The notes: generated by a model not told the origin, from the letters alone. A stretch of DNA of 64,000 nucleotides from Acidovorax sp. T1 (GCF_002176815.1 NZ_CP021649.1:1-64000), one strand, 5' to 3'. Shown: positions 8,401 through 18,019, counted from the first letter of the stretch. A program made the numbers and translations.

Positions 8401-9759
8401 ATGCAACTTCAGTTTTTGGGTGCCACGGGCACCGTGACCGGTTCGAAATACCTCCTGCGCCATGGCGACTCGACCATCCTGGTGGACAGCGGCCTGTTCC
8501 AGGGCTTTAAGCAGCTGCGGCTGCGCAATTGGGAGCCGCTGCCGGTCGCGCCCAAGACGATCGATGCCGTCGTGCTCACCCACGCCCACATCGATCACAG
8601 CGGCTACCTGCCGCTGCTGGCGCGGCAGGGTTTTCGCGGGCGGGTCTATTGCACGTCCGCGACGCATGAGCTATGCAAGATACTGCTCACCGACAGTGGT
8701 CATTTGCAGGAAGAAGAGGCGAAGTTCGCCAACCGCTACGGCTTCTCCAAGCACAAGCCCGCGCTGCCGCTGTACACGCGGGAGGATGCCGAGCGCTGCC
8801 TGAAGCTTTTCTCACCGCGTCCGTTCGCCGAGGCCTTCGAAGCTCTGCCCGGACTCACAGCCCGGCTGGAGCCCTCGGGGCACATGCTCGGCTCCGCCTT
8901 CGTGCACCTCAGCGATGGGCAGCGGTCGGTGCTCTTCTCCGGCGACATCGGCCGCCCGAACGACCCGGTGCTGCGCCCGCCGTTGCAGGTTCCGGGCGCA
9001 GACTACCTGCTGGTGGAGTCTACCTACGGCAACCGCAAGCATGAAGAGACTGACGCGCTGGAAAAACTGGAGACCGTGATCAATCAGACCGCCGCCCGCG
9101 GCGGTGTCGTGGTCATCCCCGCGTTCGCGGTCGGCCGCGCCCAAAGCCTGATGTATGGCATCTACCAGCTCAAGAAGCAGGGCCGCATCCACCACCTGCC
9201 GGTGTACCTCGACAGCCCGATGGCCATCGATGCGACGCAGCTGTATCACGCCCACCGTGACGAGCATCGGCTCTCGCCCGAGGAGTGCGAGGGCATGTGC
9301 CACGCCGCGAAGATCGTCAACAAGGTCGAGGAGTCCAAGGCGCTCCGTGCCAGCCGCGGCCCGATGGTGATCATCTCCGCCAGCGGCATGGCCACGGGTG
9401 GCCGGGTGGTTCACCACCTGAAGTCCTTCGCACCCGATCGGCGCAACACGATCCTGTTCGCCGGCTACCAGGCGGGTGGAACCCGCGGCGCGGCGATCCT
9501 GCATGGTGCGTCCACCGTTCGCATCCATGGCGAAGACGTGCCGATTCGCGCCGAGGTGGCCTCGCTCGACAACCTCTCCGCCCATGCCGATGCCGACGAG
9601 ATCATCGCGTGGCTGCGCGGCTTCACGCAAACGCCGCGCCGCACGTTCGTGACGCACGGCGAGCCCGAAGCGGCCGATGCGCTGCGCTCGCGGATCGACC
9701 ATGAACTCGGCTGGGCGGTCTCGGTGCCCGACTACCTGCAGACCGTGGAGCTTGCATGA
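8401..9759 (+). CDS. MBL-fold beta-CASP metallo-hydrolase (RNA-processing exonuclease type)
   Basis: A 452-aa protein. The metallo-beta-lactamase motif is HAHIDH (61-66), with further zinc ligands in LEPSGHMLGSAFV and SGDIGRP. The C-terminal beta-CASP domain shows YLDSPMAIDATQLY, MVIISASGMATGGRV, LSAHADADEI and the final FVTHGEPEAADALR. This architecture is that of CPSF73/RNase J-like nucleases, so RNA cleavage or 5' processing is the best guess. It follows the second TPM gene by 25 bp with a GGAG-type ribosome-binding site, and its stop overlaps the next start by 4 nt. In related clusters it travels with the phosphorylase and PRPP synthetase genes. Confidence 0.92.
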   Translation: MQLQFLGATGTVTGSKYLLRHGDSTILVDSGLFQGFKQLRLRNWEPLPVAPKTIDAVVLTHAHIDHSGYLPLLARQGFRGRVYCTSATHELCKILLTDSGHLQEEEAKFANRYGFSKHKPALPLYTREDAERCLKLFSPRPFAEAFEALPGLTARLEPSGHMLGSAFVHLSDGQRSVLFSGDIGRPNDPVLRPPLQVPGADYLLVESTYGNRKHEETDALEKLETVINQTAARGGVVVIPAFAVGRAQSLMYGIYQLKKQGRIHHLPVYLDSPMAIDATQLYHAHRDEHRLSPEECEGMCHAAKIVNKVEESKALRASRGPMVIISASGMATGGRVVHHLKSFAPDRRNTILFAGYQAGGTRGAAILHGASTVRIHGEDVPIRAEVASLDNLSAHADADEIIAWLRGFTQTPRRTFVTHGEPEAADALRSRIDHELGWAVSVPDYLQTVELA

Positions 9760-11297
9760 CAGCGCAAATGCATGAAGCCGGCCGCACCAAGGAGGCCGGG
9801 AACAGGCTGCAGGCGTGGCGCACGGGCATCGACACCTATCAGGAGCCGGTGGTCTACATGCGGCGCGATTGCCCGGTCTGTCGATCGGAGGGTTTCACGA
9901 CCCAGGCGCGCGTGCAATTGACGGCCGGCGGCCGAAGCATCGTGGCGACGCTCAGTGTCGTCGACGGTGATTGGCTGGCCGAGAACGTCGCCGGTCTGTC
10001 CGAGTCCGCGTGGGCATCGCTGGGTGCGCAGCCGGGTGAGCCGGTCGCGGTCACCCATGCGCCACCGCTGGATTCGCTCAGCCATGTCCGGGCCAAGGTC
10101 TACGGCAACTCCCTTGGCGACGCCCAGTTCGGCGCGATCATCTCCGACGTCGCGGCGGGCCGTTACTCGGACCTGCACCTCGCCACCTTCATCACTGCCT
10201 GCGCGGGCGATCGCCTCGACCTGGCGGAGACGGTCTCGCTCACGAAAGCCATGATTGGCGTCGGTGACCGCATCGATTGGGCTCGTCCGCTGGTGGTGGA
10301 CAAGCATTGCGTCGGCGGCCTGCCCGGCAATCGCACAACCCTGCTCGTGGTGCCCATCGTGGCGGCGTGCGGCCTCACGATGCCCAAGACCTCCTCGCGC
10401 GCCATCACCTCGCCGGCCGGGACGGCCGACACGATGGAGGTGCTGGCGCCGGTGAACCTGGATGTGCCGAGCATGCGGCGCGTGGTCGAACGCACGGGCG
10501 GCTGCATCGTCTGGGGCGGCTCGGTACGGCTCAGCCCCGCCGACGACATCCTCATCCGCGTCGAGCGGCCGCTGGACCTGGACAGCGAGGGCCAGCTCGT
10601 CGCCTCGGTCCTGTCCAAGAAGGCCGCCGCGGGCTCGACCCATGTGCTGATCGACCTGCCCGTGGGTGCCACCGCCAAAGTGCGCAGCGCGCAGGCCGCG
10701 GCGGCGCTCGGTCGGCGCCTGCAGGAGGTGGGCAGCGCCATCGGCCTGCACGTGGCCTTGCGCGTCACCGATGGTGAGCAGCCGGTCGGCCGCGGGATCG
10801 GCCCGGCACTGGAGGCCCGCGACGTGCTGGCCGTCCTACAAGGGACGCCCGAGGCCCCGGCCGACCTGCGGGAGCGAGCGTTGCGGCTGGCGGCGGACAT
10901 CCTCGAAATGGGCGGTGCAGCGCCCGCCGGCGGCGGCCTGACGCTCGCCGCGCAGGTGCTGGCCGACGGCCGCGCCTGGGCCACGTTCCAGGCGATCTGC
11001 GCTGAGCAGGGCGGCCTGCGCAGCATCCCGGTGGCAACGCATCGGCACACCGTCGCATCGCCGTCCACGGGACGGGTCTCCCGAATCGACAACCGGCTGC
11101 TCGCGCGGGCGGCCAAGCTCGCCGGAGCACCGACCGCCGCTGCCGCCGGCATCGACGTGCATGCGCGCCTGGGCGACCAGGTCGAAGCGGGACAGCCGCT
11201 CTTCACGCTGCACGCCCAGGCGCCGGGCGAGCTGGCCTATGCGCTGCAGTTCGTCCGCTCGCGCCCACCGATCTTCCAGATTTCGGAGAACCTATGA
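9756..11297 (+). CDS. thymidine phosphorylase family protein (AMP phosphorylase-like)
   Basis: A 513-aa protein. After an N-terminal extension with a CPVC motif (residues about 39-42), it matches the long nucleoside-phosphorylase class of archaeal AMP phosphorylases rather than the 440-aa DeoA type. Landmarks: GRYSDLHLATFITA, VDKHCVGGLPGNRTT (phosphate and sugar binding), KTSSRAITSPAGTADTME and GGCIVWGGS. Archaeal AMP phosphorylase turns AMP and phosphate into adenine and ribose-1,5-bisphosphate. Bacterial relatives are usually annotated only as putative thymidine phosphorylase. Its 4-nt overlap with a PRPP synthetase downstream supports nucleotide salvage. Substrate not proven. Confidence 0.87.
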   Translation: MTAQMHEAGRTKEAGNRLQAWRTGIDTYQEPVVYMRRDCPVCRSEGFTTQARVQLTAGGRSIVATLSVVDGDWLAENVAGLSESAWASLGAQPGEPVAVTHAPPLDSLSHVRAKVYGNSLGDAQFGAIISDVAAGRYSDLHLATFITACAGDRLDLAETVSLTKAMIGVGDRIDWARPLVVDKHCVGGLPGNRTTLLVVPIVAACGLTMPKTSSRAITSPAGTADTMEVLAPVNLDVPSMRRVVERTGGCIVWGGSVRLSPADDILIRVERPLDLDSEGQLVASVLSKKAAAGSTHVLIDLPVGATAKVRSAQAAAALGRRLQEVGSAIGLHVALRVTDGEQPVGRGIGPALEARDVLAVLQGTPEAPADLRERALRLAADILEMGGAAPAGGGLTLAAQVLADGRAWATFQAICAEQGGLRSIPVATHRHTVASPSTGRVSRIDNRLLARAAKLAGAPTAAAAGIDVHARLGDQVEAGQPLFTLHAQAPGELAYALQFVRSRPPIFQISENL

Positions 11298-12193
11298 AAC
11301 CTCTCGTTTTTCACCTGCCGGGCGACGAAGACTTCGCCGATGGACTGATCCGGGCGTTGGGCGCGCAGCGGGCTGCCCTGCAGCTGCACCGGTTCCCGGA
11401 CGGCGAGTCGCTGGTGCGGCTGGACGCCGACGTCACCGGCCGCACCGTCGTGATCGTGGCCAGCCTGGCACAGCCGGACGCCAAGGCGCTGCCCTTGTTG
11501 TTCGCCGCGGACGCAGCGCGCGACCTCGGCGCCACCCGCGTGTTGCTGGCTGCCCCGTACCTGGCGTACCTGCGTCAGGACCGGCGCTTCAACACGGGCG
11601 AAGCCATCACGTCCCGCACGTTCGCTGCGCTGGTGTCGACGGTGTTCGACGGTATCGTCACCGTCGATCCCCATCTGCACCGCTACCGCTCGCTCGGCGA
11701 GGTCTACCGGGTGCCGACCCGTGTGGTCCAGTCCGCGCCCGCCATCGCGGCCTGGGTCGCAGCCCATGTGGACCGTCCCGTGTTGATCGGACCCGATGCG
11801 GAAAGCGAGCAATGGGTCCATGAAGTCGCGCGCTTGGCTGGCGCGCCGTTCACGGTGTTGCAGAAGATCCGCCGGGGCGACAAGGACGTGGAGGTCAGCC
11901 TTCCCGACACCGCGGCCCTGGCAGACCGCCAGCCCGTGCTCATCGACGACATCGTGTCCAGCGCGCGCACGATGATCCAGGCCATCGCGAGCGTGCGCCG
12001 CGTCGGATTGCCGCCGCCGGTGTGCATCGGTGTGCATGCGCTCTTTGCCGCCGATGCCTATGACGCGCTCCTCGCGGCGGGCCCCCAGCGGGTGCTGACC
12101 TGCGACACCGTGCCGCATGCCTCCAATGGCATCAGCGTGGTGGAACCGCTGGCGGCCGCGGTTCAGGACCTGATCGAGGCCAGCGCCACATGA
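11294..12193 (+). CDS. ribose-phosphate pyrophosphokinase (PRPP synthetase) homologue
   Basis: A 299-aa protein. Features: FPDGESLVRL near residue 35, YLAYLRQDRRFNTGEAITSRT (the ATP-binding flexible region), TVDPHLHRY, IGPDAESEQWV, and the PRPP-binding loop VLIDDIVSSARTMIQAI. These are the class landmarks of Prs. It is slightly shorter than housekeeping Prs (about 315 aa) and lies in an accessory operon, so it is a second, specialised copy. Starts overlap on both sides (ATGA) suggest translational coupling with the phosphorylase before and the protease after. It may work with the phosphorylase to make PRPP from salvaged ribose phosphates, which is an inference. Confidence 0.92.
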   Translation: MKPLVFHLPGDEDFADGLIRALGAQRAALQLHRFPDGESLVRLDADVTGRTVVIVASLAQPDAKALPLLFAADAARDLGATRVLLAAPYLAYLRQDRRFNTGEAITSRTFAALVSTVFDGIVTVDPHLHRYRSLGEVYRVPTRVVQSAPAIAAWVAAHVDRPVLIGPDAESEQWVHEVARLAGAPFTVLQKIRRGDKDVEVSLPDTAALADRQPVLIDDIVSSARTMIQAIASVRRVGLPPPVCIGVHALFAADAYDALLAAGPQRVLTCDTVPHASNGISVVEPLAAAVQDLIEASAT

Positions 12194-13365
12194 GCGACGA
12201 CCTTGTACGCCGCCCCTCCGCGCTGCGGCGGCTCTGGCTCCTGCTGGCCCAGGCAATCGCGATTGGCGCGGGTGTCATCATTGCTTGGCGGGCCTTCGGG
12301 CCGGCGCCTGTCCCTGTGACGCCCGACGTCGTGGCGGTACAGGAGGCGCCGCATGCGGGCGCCACTACCGGCTCGGCGCCTGCCACACCGAGCGCGATCA
12401 CAGCCCGCCTGGAGGCGGGGTTTCGCGCCGCCGCCGCCAAGGCGTCCGCTTCGGTTGTGAACATCTACACCCGCAAGACACCTCCGCGCAGGATGCAGAA
12501 CTGGTTGCGGCCCGATGGCGGCGATGAGGACGCCGCCCAAGGCGCGTCGAGTCTTGGGTCAGGCGTCATCGTCGCGGCCCAGGGCTATATCCTCACGAAC
12601 AACCATGTCGTGGAGGGCGCCGACGAGATCGCCGTGATGCTGCCAGGCGAGAAGGTTGCCACGGCGCGCGTCGTCGGTATCGATCCGGAGTCGGACCTTG
12701 CCGTGCTGCGCGTCGAGGCCACGGGGCTGCAGCCCATCACTTTCGCTGATCCAGCATCGGTGCAGGTCGGCGACATCGTGTTGGCCGTCGGCGATCCGTT
12801 CGGGGTCGGCCAGACCGTCACGCAAGGCATTGTGAGTGCCACGGGGCGCAACCGCCTGGGCATCAACACCTTCGAGAACTTCATCCAGACCGACGCCGCG
12901 ATCAACCCCGGCAATTCGGGCGGCGCGCTCGTCGATGGAAACGGCCATCTCGTCGGCATCAACACCGCCATCTACTCGCGCAGCGGCGGCTCCCAGGGGA
13001 TCGGCTTCGCGATCCCGGTCAGCTTGGCACGGCAGGTGATGGAGCAGATCATTGCCACCGGCCGCGTGCGCCGGGGCTGGCTGGGGGTGAGCGCCCGCGA
13101 CGTGATCCACGAGGCCACCGGTGCCACCGGGGGCGCCGCACTGGTGGCGGTGCAGCGCGGCGGGCCTGCCGATCGCGCCGGGCTGAGGCCCCGTGACACG
13201 GTGCTTGCGATCAACGGCAAGGAGATCCCGGACACCGCCGGCCTGATCGGCGAAACAGCCGCGGTCGCACCGGGCAGCAACGCCCAATTCAAGATCCTGC
13301 GCGGCCGCGAGACGGTGACCGTACAAGTCGAACTCGGGCAGCGGCCCGCGGTCCGCAAGCCCTGA
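12190..13365 (+). CDS. DegS/HtrA-like trypsin-type serine protease with one PDZ domain
   Basis: A 391-aa protein with an N-terminal signal anchor (about 13-35), so it is probably periplasmic and membrane-tethered. The catalytic triad is visible: His139 (LTNNHVVEG), Asp169 (DPESDLAVL) and Ser243 (INPGNSGGALVD). One PDZ domain occupies the last 95 residues (RRGWLGVSARDV, GGPADRAGLRPRDTVLAINGKEI). One PDZ plus a signal anchor fits DegS rather than DegP. It is a periplasmic protein quality-control or stress-sensing protease. Coupled by a 4-nt overlap to the PRPP synthetase gene. Confidence 0.93.
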   Translation: MSDDLVRRPSALRRLWLLLAQAIAIGAGVIIAWRAFGPAPVPVTPDVVAVQEAPHAGATTGSAPATPSAITARLEAGFRAAAAKASASVVNIYTRKTPPRRMQNWLRPDGGDEDAAQGASSLGSGVIVAAQGYILTNNHVVEGADEIAVMLPGEKVATARVVGIDPESDLAVLRVEATGLQPITFADPASVQVGDIVLAVGDPFGVGQTVTQGIVSATGRNRLGINTFENFIQTDAAINPGNSGGALVDGNGHLVGINTAIYSRSGGSQGIGFAIPVSLARQVMEQIIATGRVRRGWLGVSARDVIHEATGATGGAALVAVQRGGPADRAGLRPRDTVLAINGKEIPDTAGLIGETAAVAPGSNAQFKILRGRETVTVQVELGQRPAVRKP

Positions 13366-13371
13366 GCGCCG

Positions 13372-14016
13372 ATGACGATGCTGCACGAAACCGTCGAGAC
13401 CGGCCTGCTGCGCGCGCTGACCCGCGGGGCGGAGACGCGTGCCTTTCCCCTCATCGTGGCGGCCGTGGCCATGGCCACCACGCTGTCGATGACGATTCCG
13501 TTCGGAACGTTGCTCGTCGCTGCCGTGCTACTCGCCCCGCGGCGCTGGCGGAGCATCGCCGCGACCTCCAGCATCGGCGCGGCCATTGGCGCACTGGTCC
13601 TCTATCTCGTGTTTCATCACTTGGGCTGGAACCGTTTCTTCGTCGCCTACCCCGACGTGGTGCGATCGACGGCCTGGCGTGACGCCACGTCCTGGCTCGG
13701 CGGGTACGGCGTGCCCGCGCTGCTGGTCATTGCAGCGCTCCCGGTACCGCTGACGCCTGCCCTCATGTTCGCGGCAATCTCCCGGCTGCCGGTGGCCGAG
13801 GTTCTTCTGGCGCTCTGGTTGGGCAAGCTGGTGAAGTACACGCTCTATGCGTGGCTTGCATCTGCTTTCCCATCGCCCTGGATCCGCAGGGTCCAGGACC
13901 GGACGGCGACCCTGCACGCCGCGCTGAGCCGCGCCCAGGCGCTCGATCCGGGTTCGCAGCATCGAGCCGCACCGGGAACATCTCCGCCAGGACCGACAGA
14001 TCGGCCACAGCCATGA
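13372..14016 (+). CDS. YqaA/DedA-like inner membrane protein
   Basis: A 214-aa protein with about four hydrophobic segments. The pattern MTIPFGTLLVAAVLLAPRRW, GWNRFFVAYPDVVRSTAWRDATSWLGGYG, ALPVPLTPALMFAAI and LALWLGKLVKYTLYAWLA is that of YqaA and SNARE-associated (DedA/VTT) membrane proteins, including the conserved proline-rich re-entrant loop. The tail of about 40 residues is polar and probably cytoplasmic. It starts 6 bp after the protease stop. DedA-like proteins contribute to membrane homeostasis or lipid flipping, which would fit the cyclopropane fatty acid synthase in this island. Confidence 0.75.
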   Translation: MTMLHETVETGLLRALTRGAETRAFPLIVAAVAMATTLSMTIPFGTLLVAAVLLAPRRWRSIAATSSIGAAIGALVLYLVFHHLGWNRFFVAYPDVVRSTAWRDATSWLGGYGVPALLVIAALPVPLTPALMFAAISRLPVAEVLLALWLGKLVKYTLYAWLASAFPSPWIRRVQDRTATLHAALSRAQALDPGSQHRAAPGTSPPGPTDRPQP

Positions 14017-14053
14017 ACGCCATGACACCCACATTCAAGAGGAAATGACAGCG

Positions 14054-14698
14054 ATGTGTTTTTCTGCACCAGCCAGTTTCACGGCAGCCGCGGTACTTCT
14101 GGGGACGGGGATCGTCACCGTGCGCCGGGTCCGCGCGTGGCGCGAAGTGCCTTACGCGGCCATCCCGTTGCTCTTTGGGATTCAGCAGCTACTCGAAGGC
14201 ATGTTGTGGCTGACATTCCCCGACCGCGCGCCCTTGCTGAAGGTGGTGCTGACGCATCTTTATTCGTTCTTCTCGCACGTCCTGTGGCCGATCTACGTGC
14301 CGCTGGCCGCCCTGGCGCTGGAGACCGTTCCGTGGCGCCGTCGGGTTCTCGCGGGCATCGCGCTCGCAGGCGCGCTCGTCGGGGTGTACCTTTTGGTGAT
14401 GCTGGTGCGACTGCCCATCACCGCGCGCGTGGTCGGCCAGCACATCTTCTACGACTCCCCGCACTTCTACGTCCTGACCACGATGGCCTTGTACCTGATC
14501 GGCACCTGCGCAGGTCTGATGGTCTCCAGCCACCGGCGCGTAGCGGCTTTCGGAAATGCGGCCTTCGTGTCCGCGGTCGCCGCCTATTTTTTTTATGCGA
14601 CCTGGTTCATCTCGGTGTGGTGCTTCTTCGCCGGGGTCCTCAGCATCATCGTGCTGTGGCAGTTCCGTGAACCCCGAGCGAGGCTCGCCGTGCAATGA
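14054..14698 (+). CDS. DUF6629 family membrane protein
   Basis: A 214-aa protein starting MCFSAPASFTAAAVLLGTG, the hallmark N-terminus of the DUF6629 family. The ATG at 14054 is preferred to the in-frame ATG at 14045 because of this conserved start and because AGAGGAA lies at a good distance upstream. Six or seven hydrophobic segments follow, including IQQLLEGMLWLTFPD. Function unknown. The stop overlaps the next start by 4 nt. Confidence 0.8.
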   Translation: MCFSAPASFTAAAVLLGTGIVTVRRVRAWREVPYAAIPLLFGIQQLLEGMLWLTFPDRAPLLKVVLTHLYSFFSHVLWPIYVPLAALALETVPWRRRVLAGIALAGALVGVYLLVMLVRLPITARVVGQHIFYDSPHFYVLTTMALYLIGTCAGLMVSSHRRVAAFGNAAFVSAVAAYFFYATWFISVWCFFAGVLSIIVLWQFREPRARLAVQ

Positions 14699-15357
14699 CG
14701 GATCGTCCGGCCGGCTTCAGGCCCGCACTTGCCCACCACGTGCTCACGCCCCTGTACGACCGGGTGGTGGTGCTGACCACGCGCGAGCAAGCGTTCAAGC
14801 CGGCCCTCGTGGCGCAGGCGTCGATCCAGCATGGCCACGACGTATCGGACGCCGGATGCGGAACGGGGACGTTCGCCCTCCTTGCGGCCACCGCGTGCCC
14901 GCAGGCCCGTGTCACCGGGGTGGATGCCGACCCCGCCATCCTGTCGCTGGCCCGCCGGAAGGCGGCGAGCGTGGCGGCGCCGATCCGATTCGACGAAGGC
15001 CTGTCGACATACCTGCCTTACGGCGATGGCTCGTTCGATCGGGTCGTATCGAGCGTCTTCTTCCGTCACCTGGCGCACGCGGACAAACTGAAAGCGGCCC
15101 GCCAGATGCATCGCGTTCTGCGCGTTGGCGTTCAACTGCACTTCGCGGACCGGGAGCGCTCGCGCCGACCGATCAGCCGTACGGCGTTCTTCGCCGTTCA
15201 ACTGCTCGATGGCTTCGAGACCACGCGCGACGCGGTCGCCGGTCACTTGCCGTCGGTGCTCGCGCAAGCAGGGTTTGCGCAGGTTGCCGAGACACGGCAA
15301 TTCGTTGCCATCTTCCACATCCTGTCCCTGTACAGCGCCATCAAGGTTGCGCCATGA
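14695..15357 (+). CDS. class I SAM-dependent methyltransferase
   Basis: A 220-aa protein. The glycine-rich SAM motif is VSDAGCGTGTFALLAA (about 50-65); the usual first acidic residue position reads Ser-Asp-Ala-Gly. Motif II ends in VTGVDADPAILSLARRKA and a third motif is YLPYGDGSFDRVVSSVFFRHL. The fold is the UbiE/Methyltransf_11 type, and the C-terminal third is short. The substrate is unknown; small-molecule or quinone-like substrates are plausible. Overlaps its neighbours by 4 nt on both sides. Confidence 0.85.
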   Translation: MTDRPAGFRPALAHHVLTPLYDRVVVLTTREQAFKPALVAQASIQHGHDVSDAGCGTGTFALLAATACPQARVTGVDADPAILSLARRKAASVAAPIRFDEGLSTYLPYGDGSFDRVVSSVFFRHLAHADKLKAARQMHRVLRVGVQLHFADRERSRRPISRTAFFAVQLLDGFETTRDAVAGHLPSVLAQAGFAQVAETRQFVAIFHILSLYSAIKVAP

Positions 15358-16373
15358 CCGAGGACCATCGTCTTAGTGTTCTGTTCACCGACTTCGCACC
15401 AACGGACCAAGCGGCGATGCAGCAATGGCTTCCGGCCCACTGGCACGCGCACTTCGTCCAGCGCGAGCACCTGGTGGCGTCCGACACCGAAGATGGGGCG
15501 ATCGAGGTCCTTTGCGTGTTCGTGCGCACGCGGGTGGACGAATCGGTGCTTCGCATGCTGCCGCGCTTGCGGCTCGTCGCCACCCGCTCCGCGGGCTTCG
15601 ACCACATTGACCTGGAGGCGTGTCGAAAACGCGGCATTGCCGTCTGCCATGTGCCGGACTACGGGTCGGCCAGCGTCGCAGAGCATGCCTTTGCACTGTT
15701 GCTGGGCGTGACACGCCATCTGACGCAGGCCCACGAGCGGGCGCGCCAGGGCTCGTTCGCCTACCGCGGACTCACCGGCTTCGAGCTGGAAGGCAGGACG
15801 CTGGGCATCGTCGGCCTGGGCCGCATCGGACGCCACGTGGCGCGTATCGCCGTGGGGTTCGGCATGGACGTTCTCGCCTACGACCCCGCCTTCGCTGCTT
15901 CGGCTGCGCGCCCAGCTGGCGTGTCCCTCGTGACATGGGAGCAGGTCCTGCAAGGCAGCGACATCCTGAGCCTGCATGTTCCGGCCACCGAGGCCACGCG
16001 CCACCTCATCGACGCCCGGGCCTTCGCGCGCATGAAGCCTGGCGTGGTAGTGATCAATACGGCACGTGGAGCGCTGATCGACGAGGCCGCCTTGCTGCGC
16101 GCGCTGGACGACGGCAGTGTCGCAGCCGCCGGCCTGGACGTGCTGGAGCAAGAAGGCGCGCTGTCTCCCGAGGTGCCCACGGGCTGCGGGGGGCTCGGTT
16201 GCGATACCGGCTGGATGGCGTCCAGCCCGCTGCTGACCCATCCGCGCGTGCTCGTGACTCCCCACGTCGGTTTCAACACGACAGAGGCGATCGCGCGCAT
16301 CTTCGACGAGACCATCTCGAACATCGCAGCCTGGCATGCGGGCCGGCTGCGCAACAGGGTGGATGAGCCGTGA
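15354..16373 (+). CDS. D-isomer-specific 2-hydroxyacid dehydrogenase (D-lactate dehydrogenase-like)
   Basis: A 339-aa enzyme. Rossmann NAD-binding motif GIVGLGRIGRHVARIAVGFG (about 150-170), the substrate-binding TRSAGFDHIDL, catalytic Arg in NTARGALIDEAALLRAL, Glu in AAGLDVLEQEG, and His in LVTPHVGFNTTEA. The long insert before that His, the length and overall pattern fit LdhA-type D-lactate dehydrogenases. Beside phosphoketolase, type II GAPDH and acetate kinase, it could reoxidise NADH by reducing pyruvate to D-lactate. It starts inside an ATGA overlap with the methyltransferase gene. Confidence 0.9.
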   Translation: MTEDHRLSVLFTDFAPTDQAAMQQWLPAHWHAHFVQREHLVASDTEDGAIEVLCVFVRTRVDESVLRMLPRLRLVATRSAGFDHIDLEACRKRGIAVCHVPDYGSASVAEHAFALLLGVTRHLTQAHERARQGSFAYRGLTGFELEGRTLGIVGLGRIGRHVARIAVGFGMDVLAYDPAFAASAARPAGVSLVTWEQVLQGSDILSLHVPATEATRHLIDARAFARMKPGVVVINTARGALIDEAALLRALDDGSVAAAGLDVLEQEGALSPEVPTGCGGLGCDTGWMASSPLLTHPRVLVTPHVGFNTTEAIARIFDETISNIAAWHAGRLRNRVDEP

Positions 16374-17992
16374 TGCGCCCTGACCGCTCCGTTTCTGCCG
16401 CGCGCCTTCCGGACCGTCCACCGCAACGCTCGGCGCTGCGCCGGGCGACGCAGATCGCAATGGCGCTGACCGGGGTCCTGCTCTGGGTGGCCTGGCACCG
16501 GGGACTCATGCGCTGCGACACGCACCGGGCGGCCGAGCGCTTTGCCCAAGTGCTGCAGCGATTGGGAACGACCTTCGTGAAGCTGGGCCAGCACCTCAGC
16601 CTGCGCGCGGACGTCCTGCCTCCCGATGCGCAACGGGCCCTGGCCAGCCTTCAGGCGCATGTGGCGCCGTTTTCTTCGGAACAGGCTGTCCAGGAGGTCG
16701 AGGCGGCCCTGGGCCGCCCTTGGCAAGAGGTCTTCGCACGCTTCGACATGCAGGCGCTGGCCGCGGCCTCGATCGCGCAGATCCATCGTGCGGCGCTGCC
16801 CGACGGGACGGAGGTCGTGGTGAAGATCCGCCGCCCTGGTGCGGCCGAGCAAGCCGAGACCGACATGCGCATCCTGCGCCGGCTGGTCCTGGCCATTCAG
16901 TGGTTCGTCCCCTCGCTGCGCCGCTGGGGTCTGGCGGCCATCGTGGACGAGGTTGCGGCGAACTTCCGCTACGAAATGGACCTGTCCCGGGAGGCGAGTT
17001 CCGTGCGACGTTTCGCCGACGCCTGGCGAGACTCTCCGGACATCGTGCTGCCCGACGTGGTGGACGAGCTGTGCACATCGACGGTGATGGTCCAGCAGTT
17101 CAGCCGCGGGGCCCACCTGCACGGTCTGCCGCCTGCCATGGGCGCGGCCGCTGCGGGCAAGCTCGTGGACAGCTACATCGTGCAGATCTTCCGCGATGGC
17201 TTCTTCCATGGCGATCCACACCCCGGCAACGTCTTCGTGATGGACGATGGCCGCATTTGCCTGCACGATTTCGGCATCGTGGGACGGGTCGACCGCAGCA
17301 TGCGGCGCGCTTTGGTGGCGTTCGCGCTGGCCTTCGTCGAGCAGGATGCCGACTGGGTGGTCGACGCCTGGCTGGACCTGGGACTGGTCGGCGAGGGCAC
17401 GGATCGGGCCGTCTTCGTGCCCGTGGTGCGCGCGCTGGTCGCGGACTGCGCAGAGCACCCGCTGAAAGACTGGTCGCTTTCCGATGCGCTCGCGCAGCTC
17501 GTGGCGGCCGGCCGGACCCAGGATGTCCGGCTTCCTAGAGACCTGCTGGTACTCACCCGCACACTGCTGCTGCTCGAAGGGACGGTACGCCTGCTCGCGC
17601 CGGACTTCTCCATCATCGAGGCCATCTCGCGCCACACGGCAACCGGCATATTCGATGAGCGCAAATCCGCGGCGTCGCAACGTCTGCCCTACGAGCTGGG
17701 AAACGCAGCCAACGCGCTGCCCACGCTGCTGGCGCGGCGCCTGCACAGCGTACTGCGGCAGCGTGAGTTGCTGCAACTGTCGATCAAGCCCGACGCCCGG
17801 ATGCTGAGCGGTATCGACCGCCTCGGCCGCCGCATCGCCCTCGCGCTCGTGACGCTGGGCCTGTACATCGCGTCAAGCTTGCTGATGCAGCACGCCGTAG
17901 GCCCTCGCTGGGGCGACATGCCGGTGCTCGCGCTGCTGGGCTATGCGCTGGCGATCCGGTTCACGTTTTTCATTGCGCGCAGCCGTGGCTGA
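16373..17992 (+). CDS. ABC1/UbiB-family atypical kinase
   Basis: A 539-aa protein. The family signatures are KxGQ (TFVKLGQHLSLRADVLP, about 65-80), the Ala-rich loop AAASIAQIHRA, the lysine in VVVKIRRPGAA, catalytic GFFHGDPHPGNVFV and the metal-binding HDFGIVGRVD. Two hydrophobic helices at the C-terminus anchor it in the membrane, as in UbiB. The family consists of ATPases or kinases supporting ubiquinone synthesis. This is an accessory copy, so its client may be another lipid. ATG 16373 overlaps the preceding TGA; a GTG one codon earlier also exists. Confidence 0.9.
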   Translation: MRPDRSVSAARLPDRPPQRSALRRATQIAMALTGVLLWVAWHRGLMRCDTHRAAERFAQVLQRLGTTFVKLGQHLSLRADVLPPDAQRALASLQAHVAPFSSEQAVQEVEAALGRPWQEVFARFDMQALAAASIAQIHRAALPDGTEVVVKIRRPGAAEQAETDMRILRRLVLAIQWFVPSLRRWGLAAIVDEVAANFRYEMDLSREASSVRRFADAWRDSPDIVLPDVVDELCTSTVMVQQFSRGAHLHGLPPAMGAAAAGKLVDSYIVQIFRDGFFHGDPHPGNVFVMDDGRICLHDFGIVGRVDRSMRRALVAFALAFVEQDADWVVDAWLDLGLVGEGTDRAVFVPVVRALVADCAEHPLKDWSLSDALAQLVAAGRTQDVRLPRDLLVLTRTLLLLEGTVRLLAPDFSIIEAISRHTATGIFDERKSAASQRLPYELGNAANALPTLLARRLHSVLRQRELLQLSIKPDARMLSGIDRLGRRIALALVTLGLYIASSLLMQHAVGPRWGDMPVLALLGYALAIRFTFFIARSRG

Positions 17993-18019
17993 CGCGTCTC
18001 ATCAAGTCAGGAGCAAGGA

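Noticed and set aside
15878..17776. 632-codon minus-strand open frame
   Set aside because: Antisense to the dehydrogenase and ABC1 kinase genes, whose catalytic motifs are clear on the plus strand.
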